Shown: in pieces, positions 55,616-64,000 of the stretch
Layout of the letters: each line of letters starts with the position of its first letter
How positions within the stretch are numbered: position 1 is the stretch's first letter
Assembly: GCA_018398805.1 (NCBI GenBank)
Contig: JAGFBZ010002399.1
Location: forward strand, 177,752 to 241,751
Origin: Hirundichthys speculiger
Lineage: Eukaryota > Chordata > Actinopteri > Beloniformes > Exocoetidae
Length of the DNA: 64,000 nucleotides
Reading direction: 5' to 3'
Notes under the pieces: model-generated
Databases searched by the model: none
The model's input: the letters and a program-made list of their open reading frames with translations, nothing else
What the model was told of the DNA's origin: nothing
Translations under genes and position numbers: made by a program

Positions 55616-56545
55616 TCCCGCTACAGGAGATACAGGAAATACACTCCAGGAGATGCAGGAGATATCATCCACTTCATCCCGAACCCAAAGAGGCCGTTCC
55701 ACTATTTTCTGATGTCAATGATGGCTTTCTGTACAACTGTCAGGTCAGCAGAACCATGATTGTGAATTCTACTGAACCAGACTGAGACCATTTAAAGACT
55801 CAGGAACCCTTCACAGGTGTTTTGGAAAAATTAGCTGATTAGCATGTGACACTTTGAGCTTATAGTGTTGAACCTTTTCCAAATATTCTAATCTTCTGAG
55901 GTTTGGAATTTGGAGTTTTCAAGAACTGTAAGCCATGATCATCAAGATTATAGCAAATAAAGCCAGAACTTTGCATGTACTGAGTTTATATCACATGTTA
56001 GTTTCACATTTGAAGTTAAATTGCTGACTTGAATTAACTTTTGCACAATAGTCTAATTTTTTTTAGGTTCAGCTGTATTTATTTAATTTTTTTCATTAAC
56101 AAACCCATCAGGCATTTATATCCATCTATTTTTGAATTTCAGTGAACAATTTTCAAAAGAAGTCGTTCTGGGGCAGTTCAGAGATAGTAAGAAGGTAAAA
56201 TGAAAAAAATTAAAGCTGGTAAAATCTCAATATTAAAACATTAGGGCAAATGAACATATATAATGTTATAAATTTTGCTTTAATTTTTTTCAGTATTTTT
56301 ACGGTGAAACAGTTAAATAGTTTGGACTAACAACACTTTTACCACATGAAAGCTGTGAGCTGCAAATTCACATTCATCAATGCACCAAAACTACAAAAAC
56401 ACTTGTTTTTCACACATTAAGCTGTTCACAGAGTAAATATGTTTCAATTACAATTTATTTATCATTCATTTAGATTTAGATAACCAATAAAAACAGTGGG
56501 AACCGGAGCACCGGGAGAAAACCCACACAAGTCAGAGGGAACATA
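55616..56545. other. No gene; small repeat fragment near 56495
   Basis: 56495-56540 (GTGGGAACCGGAGCACCGG, AGAAAACCCAC) is a shard of the repeat seen complete at 60812-61140. The rest is AT-rich and unassigned. Confidence 0.45.
56454..56459 (-). terminator. Candidate polyadenylation signal
   Basis: AATAAA on the minus strand, 370 bases beyond the stop of the coiled-coil gene. Two repeats lie in between, so the link is weak. Confidence 0.2.
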
Positions 56546-56629
56546 CAGTAGTCTTCAAAAGTTTGGACACACTGGTCATTTTGGATGAATCAGAGTGTCC
56601 AAACCATTAAATACTACTGTATGTGAATG
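56546..56629. mobile_element. 84-bp TA-flanked palindromic MITE
   Basis: Tips CAGTAGTCTTCAAAAGTTTG and inward CAGTAGTATTTAATGGTTTG, TA on both sides (56544-56545, 56630-56631). Almost the whole unit folds on itself around GGACACACTGG ... AGAGTGTCC. Confidence 0.75.
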
Positions 56630-56828
56630 TTTGACCTTTTAAATTCTTCTTCTTCTCACTGCATAAATTATTTTTTCTTCTTGTGTTTGTTTTGGCGTAA
56701 CCATCTTGGAGTGAAGAAATTTATCACCCGCCTCAATGAAGAAGGTCTTTTCTTTTCATTTGAGTAGGTGTCTGAATCAAAGTATGTGTTTGAATTAAAG
56801 TATGTGTCTTTCCTCCTCTTCTTCCTCC

Positions 56829-57689
56829 TCAAAGCCATGATGTTTTAACTATATGAGGAACGAACAAGTCCTCCTCCTCTGTCCAAGGGGACGTCATCAC
56901 CTTTCCTGTTGTCTCTTGGTCAGAGATCTCTTCTGGTTTGGAGGCCAACTTTCTTTCATTGGTCCTCGCCACCTCAGAGACCTCTTCTGGTTCCGGCAGT
57001 TGAATTTGAGCTGATCTTTCTGGAGCCACATGGTCCTTTGGCTTGGAGGCCTTTTCAGAATCAAAGTTCTCAGTTTGAGGTGAGGTGTTGATTTCTGAAA
57101 CTGTGACCTCTGTCACCTTGGACTGAAGACCTTGTAGGAACTTTTCCTGATCTCTCAGTCTGGAAGTAAGTTCCTGAATATAGCTGCTCTTCTCCTGTAG
57201 CTCCTTTTTTAGATTTTGCAGCTCATCACCGTCCGTTGCAGATGTCTTTTTAGACTGCATCAAATCCACATCCCTTTCTTTGTACCAGTTCAGCTCACGT
57301 TCACTGGCTAATCTAAGCTCCCGTTCGTTATCCAGAGCCGTTTGCAAGTCTTCCACTTGCTTCCAGTAGACACCTGCGTAATAGTCTGCTGCAGCTCTGG
57401 TTTCTCTTTCTTGAGAAAGAAGTAGGGAACTTTTTTGCAGCCTGTTTTTCATAACCTCCAGTCGCTTTGACAGGTAGTAGATTTCATCTTGATAACCCTC
57501 TGATGGATCAGAGACCTGGTTATCCAGCTGCTCTTTATAGATGGGACGTGGACTTTGGTGCTGCTCGTCTCTCTTTTGGCTACAGTTAATACAACTGTAG
57601 TCTTTAGGTTCTTCCAATTCATTTCTCCTTTCCTCTTTCATCACCATGTTGCCCCACTGAAGTTCAGAAGGTATCTTAGAGTGACTCAT
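56829..57689 (-). CDS. Coiled-coil protein, intronless, unknown function
   Basis: 286 codons from the ATG at 57687-57689 (MSHSKIPSEL) to TGA; the frame is open upstream too, but only from a TTG. It is the one long frame in the window without any transposon resemblance. Residues 1-60 are polar with a C-x2-C (SCINCSQ, about 33-36). Residues 65-205 are heptad-like and Glu/Lys/Leu-rich (DEIYYLSKRLEVMKNRLQKS, VEDLQTALDNERELRLASER, LQNLKKELQEKSSYIQEL), a strong coiled coil. The C-terminal 80 residues are acidic and Pro/Glu/Ser-rich, ending in EEEDLFVPHIV. No signal peptide or membrane segment. A TATA box lies about 90 bases upstream. I do not recognise the family; it could be a retrocopy, a single-exon gene, or the largest exon of a longer gene. 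Confidence 0.7.
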   Translation of the reverse strand: MSHSKIPSELQWGNMVMKEERRNELEEPKDYSCINCSQKRDEQHQSPRPIYKEQLDNQVSDPSEGYQDEIYYLSKRLEVMKNRLQKSSLLLSQERETRAAADYYAGVYWKQVEDLQTALDNERELRLASERELNWYKERDVDLMQSKKTSATDGDELQNLKKELQEKSSYIQELTSRLRDQEKFLQGLQSKVTEVTVSEINTSPQTENFDSEKASKPKDHVAPERSAQIQLPEPEEVSEVARTNERKLASKPEEISDQETTGKVMTSPWTEEEDLFVPHIVKTSWL

Positions 57690-57776
57690 TGTTTGGTTGT
57701 TGTCTTTGTTGTTTTTCAGTACCAACAGTGAGCAGTGATGCTTGTTGCTGCAAATGAAATGAGTTGACTTCGTTTA

Positions 57777-57785
57777 CCTTATAAA
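57777..57785 (-). promoter_or_regulatory. TATA box of coiled-coil gene
   Basis: Minus-strand CTTTATAAGG. It would place the RNA start near 57750 and give a 5' leader of about 60 bases. Confidence 0.6.
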
Positions 57786-57799
57786 GCATTCAGGTTCTA

Positions 57800-57845
57800 T
57801 GATGTCATCATGTCCATCACATAAGAAATTCTACTTGATGTCATC
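57800..57845 (-). promoter_or_regulatory. Two CRE/ATF-like sites
   Basis: TGATGTCATCA at 57800-57810 and TGATGTCATC at 57836-57845, 36 bases apart, 20-65 bases upstream of the TATA box. TGATGTCA is a variant of the TGACGTCA CREB/ATF site. Further upstream, CACATG-type E-boxes recur (57859-57885). Confidence 0.45.
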
Positions 57846-57889
57846 GGTTCCATTGACCACATGACCAAATGTCACATGATCACACACAT

Positions 57890-58139
57890 GACTCATAATT
57901 CTAAAAAAAAAAAAAAAAAGGTATTGACATAATTAAGTGAAAAATAAAAAAAAAAAACTGATAGTTTATTTAAGTGAGGGTTGTGATAAAAATGTAATTG
58001 ATAATACTTTAATACTTTGACTTAATTCATCCAAAAAGGAAAATTATATTTTAGATAAATATATTAAAAATGGAAAAAATATATATCAGAAAGGGGAAAA
58101 AAATATATTTAATTAATTTCAATTAAAATATACATGAGT
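57890..58139. other. AT-rich, no gene
   Basis: Includes A-runs at 57903-57919 and 57948-57958 and TATA-like repeats; nothing further. Confidence 0.5.
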
Positions 58140-58400
58140 TTAGAATCTTTTGTGATGTGGGCGTGGCTAAAATCTCCAGAGATCAACCTGAGTGCAGGGG
58201 AATGTTGCGTTTGTTGCCAGGCAACGACTGTGCTGAAGCTGTCACATGCAGAATATGACAGACAACACAGGTGAACAGACAGCCTGGACAGTAGCTCACA
58301 GTCAGCAGCTGAACATCTGGGCTGCAGAGGTGCTCCTTCATGGTAACGTCCAGGATCACATCCTCTGTTGTTTACAGGTGCTGCCAACGCTCCTGCCCTG
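58140..58400 (-). pseudogene. Decayed LINE endonuclease fragment
   Basis: Minus-strand QQTQHSPALRLISGDFSHAHI resembles the QQTAHPDGVFIVAGDFNHANL block of fish LINE endonucleases, with the catalytic Asp-Phe-Asn changed to DFS. A GGGCTGCAG word is shared with 53975. Weak but consistent. Confidence 0.45.
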
Positions 58401-59185
58401 CTTCTGTCAGTCTGTCTGAAGTCTTCTGTCCATCTGCATCATTCAGTATCCACGTAGAGGGATGCTGGAGTGAGAACATGCTCGTAGCCACTTCTCAAAA
58501 AGCACAATCCTCGTTCTGTCTCCTATCAGCGCTGAATCTCCCACCTCCCAGAGACCTCACACTCCCTGTGATGAACGAGGGAAAGCCTGGCCAAAACCAT
58601 CTCCATTTCTCCTGCTATACATGCTTGACCTCTCCTTTCATGAAATCATGGTCAATTTAATTTGGCTTTTTTGACAAGAATTTGCAAAAAAAATAAAAAC
58701 AATAATTTACACTTTTTATAGGCACTGTAAACAACAGAAATCTTTCATGCAGGACTGCATCAAAACCAACATGGATGATAGTTTTAAAAAAAACAGTTTT
58801 TAACAGAAAAAGCTTTGTGTGACAGGCCTGAAATAGAGAAATGGGCATATTTTAACAAATAAAATAAATCTGATGACAAAACATGAAATGTTGTGGGTGC
58901 ATGTTGTCTGTGAAGAAATAATAGTTATTGTAAATTTAAGAATTGCTGCTTTATTTATTTATTTCATATGCATTTTCTAGATTGGCCCAACTTCCTCTGA
59001 TTTGGGGTCATTTTTATTTATTTTTTTCTACATTTATACAGCATGACACAAGAGCTAAAATTACACCCAGTATTCCTCTTATACTGGGTGTAATTGACAT
59101 TATATGAGACATTATATGAGCTTTGTTTCCTTCTTGGTTAGAACTAAAAGTCCCTCCAGTCTCCAAACACTGTGGTCAGAATATA
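58401..59185. other. No gene; small hairpin at 59059-59095
   Basis: Unassigned except for a perfect 15-bp inverted repeat (AATTACACCCAGTAT, loop TCCTCTT) at 59059-59095. Confidence 0.45.
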
Positions 59186-59456
59186 CAATGGGACAAAAAA
59201 GTATCTAGTCAGCCACTGATTGTGAGAGTTCTCCTACTTAGAAAGATGAGAGGTCTGTACTTTTCATCCCAGCTACATTGAACTATGAGAGATGATATGA
59301 GAAAAAAATCCAGAAAAATCACATTGTAGGATTTTTAAAGAATTTATTTGTAAATTATGGAAAAGAAGAATTTGGTCACTCACAAAAAAGGCAGATTTCT
59401 GGCTCTCTCAGACCTGTAACTTCTTCTTTAAGAAGCTCTTAAAGAGCTTCTTAAAG

Positions 59457-59745
59457 TTCCATAGTTCCAGACTATGGAACTCGTTGCCACTATCCCTTCG
59501 CACTTCAAGCTCTGTTGAGGCTTTTAAAAAGCAGCTGAAAACCCTGTTATTCAGGCAGGCTTTTAGTTAGGTGTGGGGTTTTATGGTTTCATGTTTTTAT
59601 GTTTATTTGTTTTCTATATGTTTTTATGCTGATTATGAAATTGTATTTTATGTATGCTTTTATTTTACTGTGAAGCACTTTGTGAATTCTTTCTGTGAAA
59701 AGTGCTATATAAATAAACTTTACTTACTTACTTACTTACTACTCT
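59457..59745 (+). mobile_element. L2-type LINE 3' end inside Tc1
   Basis: CTATGGAACTCGTTGCCAC and GAGGCTTTTAAAAAGCAGC encode the usual last residues of an L2 reverse transcriptase (LWNSLP ... EAFKKQLKT), followed by TGAAGCACTTTG ... AAAAGTGCTATATAAATAAA and a CTTA-repeat tail. Confidence 0.8.
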
Positions 59746-59849
59746 TCTGTCTCTTTGTTACCTGTATTAATGACACCTGTTTGAACCTGTTTGAACTAAT
59801 TATCTGTATAAAAGACACCTGTCCTCAACCTCAAACAGTCAGACTCCAA

Positions 59850-60680
59850 ACTCAACCAAAGACCAAAGAGCTTTTGAAGGACACCAGGAAGAAAACTGTA
59901 GACCTGCACCAGGCTGGGAAGAGTGTATCTACAATCAGCAAGCAGGTTGCTGTGAATAAATCAGCTGTAAGAAGATGGACCCACAAGACCGTTGATAATC
60001 TCCCTCGATCTGGAGCCCCACGCAAGATCTCATCCCGTGGGGTCAAAATGATCATGAGAACGGTGAGCAGAAATCCCAGAACTACATGGAGGGACCAGAT
60101 GAATGAGCTGCATAGAGCAGGGACCAAAGTAACAAAGGCCTCCATCAGCAGCACACTACGCTGAGAGGGACTCAGATCCTGCAGTACCAGGAGGGTCCAC
60201 CTGCTTAAACCAGTACATGTCCAGGCCCGTCTGGAGTTTTCCTTCAGCATATGGATGATCCAGAAGAGAATTGGGAGATATCATGTGGTCAGATGAAACC
60301 AGTAAAGAACTTTTTGGTAAGAACTCAACTCGTCGTGTTTGGAGGAAGAAGAACGCTGAGTTGCATCCTAAGAACACCTTACCTACTGTGAAGCATGGGG
60401 GTGGAGGCATCATGCTTTGGGGCTGTTTTTTTTTACAAAGGAGACAGGATGATTGATCTGTGTTAAAGGAAGAATGAACAGGGCCATGTATCGTGACATT
60501 TTAAGCCAAAACCTCCTCCCATGAAGGAGAGCATTGAAGATGGGATGTGGCTGGGTCTTCCAGCATGACAATGATCCAAACACACCGCTCAGGTAACAAA
60601 GGACTGGCTTTTCCTGGAGTGGTCCTAGCTAGTCTCCAGACCTCAACCCCATAGATAATTTATGGAGGGAGTAGAAAGTC
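59850..60680 (+). pseudogene. Tc1-like transposase pseudogene
   Basis: The N-terminal frame (59850-60164) holds the paired helix-turn-helix DNA-binding region: KTVDLHQAGKSVSTISKQVA, SAVRRWTHKTVDNLPRSGAP and MRTVSRNPRTTWRDQMNELH. After a stop the DDE domain follows in another frame (60271-60456): IMWSDETSKELFG with the first catalytic Asp and TVKHGGGGIMLWGCF. Near 60550-60660 come QHDNDP and a SPDLNP-D type block in broken frames. Several breaks, so inactive. Confidence 0.85.
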
Positions 60681-60811
60681 TGTGTTGCCCAGCGACAGCC
60701 TCAAAACATCACTGCTGTAGAGGAGATCTGAATGGAGGAACGGGCCAAAATACCAGCTACAGTGTGAAGACTTACAGGAAACGTTTGACCTCTGTCATTG
60801 CCAACAAAGAT

Positions 60812-61140
60812 TATCCATCCCATCCATCCATTATCTACGCCCGCTTAATCCTCTGCAGGGTCACGGTGAAAGGCAGGGGTCCATCCTGGACATGTCACCA
60901 GTCCATCACAGGGCCACATGTAGACGAACAACCACACACTCACAATCACTCCTACGGGTGATCTAGAACCACCAGTTAACCTGACATGCAGGTCTTTGGA
61001 GGAAGCTGGAGAACCTGGAGGAAACCCACGCAGGGGAGAACATGCAAACTCCACACAGAAACACCTGCTGAGGTTTGAACCAGGAACCTTCTAGCTGTGA
61101 GGTAACAGTGCTGACCACCAAGACCACCGTGCTGCCCCAG
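60812..61140 (+). mobile_element. Common fish interspersed repeat inside Tc1
   Basis: Starts with an ATCC run, then TCTGCAGGGTCACGGTGAAA, CATCCTGGACATGTCACCAG, GGAGAACATGCAAACTCCAC and a CACCGTGCTGCC end. AGATT flanks it (60808-60812 and 61139-61143). Familiar from many fish genomes; class uncertain (non-coding, probably non-autonomous). Confidence 0.8.
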
Positions 61141-61356
61141 ATTGAACTTTTTGTTATTGACCAAATACTTATTTTCCACCATGATTAACAAATTCTTTCT
61201 AAATCCTACAATGTGATTTTCCTGGATTTTTTTTCTAATTTCATCTCTCATAGTTGAAGTGTACCTGTGATGAAAAGTACAGACCTCTTTCATCTTTCTA
61301 TGTAGGAGAACTCTCACAATCAGTGGCTGACTAGATACCTTTTCTGCCTCACTGTA

Positions 61357-61714
61357 TGTCTATATTTTCTCTACCTTTTCATCAGCATTATGTTTCTGTC
61401 TTAATTTGTGGCAGGAATTATGTGAAATAAGCAAAGAAAGAGGTGATATCTTTAGTTTGTTTTCTGTCAGAAGTGTAAATGTGCAAAGGAAAGTCTTCAA
61501 GAGGCTTCAGGAAGGATGAAGGAAGATGAGTTGGGTTAAAGGGCTGGACGTGAATCTGATCCTCATCAGTGCTGCTGTGTGTTTTTCAGTGTTGTGCTGA
61601 ACTGTGTGTCTGTTGTTGTTGAGGCTTTAGTGAATCAAACTATCAGCCTCACCAACCTGCTCACCTCTACGGAAGTTGTCAAAATCTTGTCATAGTCCAT
61701 TTATTAAATCCATA
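61357..61714. other. No gene recognised
   Basis: Unassigned sequence between two TA-flanked elements. Confidence 0.45.
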
Positions 61715-62183
61715 CAGTGATCCCTTGCCACTTTGCGGTTTGAGTACCGCGGTTTTAGTGCTTCGAGGATTTTTTTCAGAAATATATTATGATAAAAAAA
61801 TCAAGAAAAAATCGCTGAAATTCTGTGAAATCCACCCCACAGCAGACGAGAGGCTGCAGCTGCCAGCGAAACATCAAACAATGACTCACAGCCTCCTGTA
61901 AACAACAGAGAAACGCAGATGGCCCAGAACTCTAGAATCTGTGCTCTGATTGGCCGAGATGCATTTACTACAGTCCAGAGATCAGAGGCTGTGAAGGAAA
62001 CAGAAAGACCACAGTTGAGCCTTTGTCTTGTGTCACTGCAGTGTCTTGCTACTTTTTTGGGGTGTTAAAACATATTTTAAACACATTATTTAGGCTCGGG
62101 GGGGCTCCGGCTCAAGTTCGCAGATTTTGATTGTTGCGGGGGGGCACCGGTCCCCATTAACCGCGAAAACTAAGGGATCACTG
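61715..62183 (+). mobile_element. TA-flanked MITE family 'P', copy 4 (short)
   Basis: Tip CAGTGATCCCTTGCCACTTT, TA at both sides (61713-61714, 62184-62185). Lacks about 200 bp of the interior seen in copies 1-3 and carries a different middle. Confidence 0.85.
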
Positions 62184-62204
62184 TATTTTAAATTTAAAGA
62201 ACTC

Positions 62205-62378
62205 TACACCTGCAGTATCTGCTTAAGTGCTTGGACCGCTACAGGAGATCCTTCCTCCCCACAGCTATAACCACCTTTAATGACTCTTGGAAGAAACTTC
62301 AATAACAAAAGTTACTGCAACATATAATTTCTCCTTCAGGGATACATAAAGGATTACTGAATTGAATTGAATTGAATT
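62205..62378 (+). mobile_element. LINE 3' end (CR1/Rex type)
   Basis: CTACAGGAGATCCTTCCTCC encodes the usual YRRSFLP C-terminus, followed by a short 3' UTR and an AATTG-repeat tail. 5'-truncated. Confidence 0.75.
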
Positions 62379-63556
62379 AAGCCTGATGAAGTTTTTGTGT
62401 ACAGTTTAAAATGTGATGCAGCAGCAAGAGCACCAATTTAACAGAATATGACAGCGATATGGAAAAGCAGACTGGATCAGAAAATGATGAGGCCAAATGC
62501 AATTAAGGACCATGTTATGCAGAGAAATGAAGAATGCAGAAACACACAGTCTTAAAACCTTTCCTGCACAGTTCCATTTCCATGCAACAGGTTACTAATC
62601 ACATTCCTTCTGCACCTCAGCTGTATTTCTGTCATTTGTTTGGTGGAAATAAAAGATGCTGCTTCCATGAAATGTAGCAGGGATGGAAATGAAGACCCGC
62701 CTCCAACCAAATTTAGGTTATTCTGAGAAGTGGCAGGTCACTTTGATCAACCGACCATCCGCTGTAGTGGATTAAACAGATAAATGAAACAACAGTTTTG
62801 ACGTTCCTCAACGGAGATTACACGCCGAGTCCATTTGTTTCACTCTGACATTTACGTGAGACACAAAAGCAACCCAACTCAATAAACTGAAAGAAAATAA
62901 TGGCAAGAACTGTCACTTGCAGTCTATTATTTTATTCATTCATTTCTGTTTTATATAAAAAATATGGCTCTTTATAACAGATGGGCAATGCCTGTCAAAA
63001 ACAGATATATGGCAAGAACAACAGAATTAAAAAGATGGACGTATGTTTGTCGTACCCTCACTACGGTTTAGAGTCACATCACACAACCAACTTTCTGGTT
63101 GGGAACAAAAGAAGGAGGGAAGAAAGGAAAAAGAAATTGGAAGCAATTAAAGACGACAACAAGTCATCTAAGAGACACGTTGAAGAAAATCCTCCAGAGA
63201 AAGTCAGTTCCCGAGGAAACGGTGTATACGGAGAACACGGTCAAACCGTTCAGAAACACCCGCGGAGTGGTGAAGTTCTCTTTTATCTTATAGTTTTAGA
63301 AACATTTTTTTTTTTAAAAACAACCAAAATGAGACATCTCATTTGCTTTTTTTTTTCAACATACACCGTCACCACGGCTGCTTTAAGTCCATCCTTAAGT
63401 TTAAATTCTAAATGTTTTCAATCCCAAATCATGAAAAAAGTGAGGATGATGGGGAAAAAAATCTAACAAAATAGAACTTTAACAGCAATTCTGAAATTAA
63501 CTCTGGCTTTTATTTCTTTCCAGGTAGGGAGAATCCAACACACATTTATGTATTTA
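62379..63556. other. No supported gene; ORF of 161 codons
   Basis: The frame at 62981-63466 starts MGNACQKQIYGKNN, a possible N-myristoylation start, but the rest is Lys-rich then hydrophobic over a poly-T region, without family resemblance. I do not call it a gene. Confidence 0.35.
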
Positions 63557-64000
63557 CAGGTGAAACAAAAAATTGGAATATCCTGCAAACTTTGTTTATT
63601 CCAGCAATTAGATTTACAAGGTGAAACTAATGTACGACATAGGTTATAACATGCTACTCAAGATATTTCAAGACTTCATTTGATATAATTTTGAATGATT
63701 ATGGCTTACAACTTATGAAAACCTCGAAAAAAAAAAACAGAATATCACTACAGTTAATAGAAAATGGAATTTGAACAGAGAAATATTGGCCCTCTGAAAG
63801 GTTCTCCTTTGCATGAATCACTGCCTCAGTCCGGCGTGGCATGGATGCCATCAGCTTGTGGCACTGCTCAGGTGTTATGGAAGACCAGGACGCTTTGATA
63901 GCGGTCTTCAGTTCTGCTGCATTGTTCGTTCTCATCCTTCTCTTGGCAGTGACCCATTAATTCTCTATGGGGTTCAGGTCTGGTGAGTTTCCTGGCCAAT
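63557..64000 (-). mobile_element. Tc1-like transposon end, cut by window edge
   Basis: Tip CAGGTGAAACAAAAAATTGG after TA (63555-63556). The element continues past the window. The minus strand has the transposase C-terminus. Confidence 0.8.
63775..64000 (-). pseudogene. Tc1-like transposase C-terminus, partial
   Basis: WPGNSPDLNPIEN holds the third catalytic acidic residue, and LKTAIKASWSSITPEQCHKL then MASMPRRTEAVIHAKE is the usual C-terminus (ending SMPRR-AVI-AKG in active copies). A TAA at 63957-63959 replaces the Leu of the conserved NLW, so this copy is dead. Confidence 0.85.

Larger units (their letters stand above)
59186..61354 (+). mobile_element. Tc1-like transposon with two insertions
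   Basis: Tips CAATGGGACAAAAAAGTATC and inward CAGTGAGGCAGAAAAGGTATC, then identical CTAGTCAGCCACTGATTG. TA at 59184-59185 and 61355-61356. Inverted repeats extend at least 90 bases. Two later insertions occupy about 59457-59745 and 60812-61140; without them the element is about 1.55 kb, a full-size Tc1. Confidence 0.92.

Noticed and set aside
62981..63466. 161-codon ORF beginning MGNACQ (myristoylation-like)
   Set aside because: Lys-rich then poly-T-derived hydrophobic sequence, no domain, no promoter or splice context.
1..64000. CRISPR array or prokaryotic-type operon
   Set aside because: No spaced direct repeats of the right form; the regular 48-bp array at 47890 has no unique spacers. 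Everything points to a fish nuclear genome.

Overview
This window looks like non-coding, transposon-packed nuclear DNA of a ray-finned (probably percomorph) fish. The evidence is the mix of elements: Tc1-like transposons, hAT elements with 8-bp target duplications and short non-autonomous relatives, CR1/L2/Rex-type and RTE (Rex3-like) LINE fragments, a chromodomain Ty3/gypsy element of the sushi type, a second full-length Ty3/gypsy element, simple repeats and short telomere-like tracts. I see no rRNA, tRNA gene or CRISPR array, and no operons. Only one good candidate for a host protein-coding gene is visible: an uninterrupted coiled-coil reading frame on the minus strand at about 56.8-57.7 kb, with a TATA box upstream.

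Layout. 0-9 kb: TA repeat, a hAT-type MITE with perfect target duplication, a decayed gypsy pol fragment, then a Tc1-like relic (3310-6146) holding a hAT element (4082-5696) that itself holds a 282-bp MITE; then a 713-bp foldback element and the first of three THAP-domain repeats. 9-15.5 kb: Tc1 relic, minus-strand LINE 3' end split by a TA-flanked MITE, the first of four copies of a TA-flanked MITE, and an RTE-type LINE split by an unclassified element. 15.6-23.7 kb: a Tc1-like element split by a nearly intact sushi-type LTR retrotransposon (15785-21407; LTRs differ at 2 of 577 positions; 5-bp duplication CTCCT) and by a LINE fragment. 23.7-34.5 kb: telomere-like tract, LINE 3' end, hAT family copies (one with another hAT-like element inside), MITE copy 2, and unique DNA rich in TAATTA-type sites. 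34.5-42.9 kb: a full-length 8.4-kb Ty3/gypsy element whose LTRs differ only by indels and whose Gag region carries a MYND-type zinc finger after the CCHC knuckle. 43-64 kb: a hAT element carrying BED and THAP finger sequence, hAT and MITE copies, a 48-bp minisatellite grown from a hAT exon, LINE pieces, THAP copy 3, the coiled-coil gene, a Tc1 element with two later insertions, MITE copy 4, and a Tc1 end running off the window.

How it fits together. The order of insertion can be read from the nesting and the target duplications. The two LTR retrotransposons are the youngest large insertions. Their reading frames are broken mainly at homopolymers or short dinucleotide runs, and the LTR pair of the second differs only by such indels. 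This fits either slippage mutations or residual assembly errors, so 'dead' is not proven for either. The most interesting items are the MYND-bearing gypsy element, the apparent self-priming site of the sushi-type element, the three THAP repeats that share one frame break, and the intronless coiled-coil gene. All family assignments were made by eye from motifs; no database search was run.
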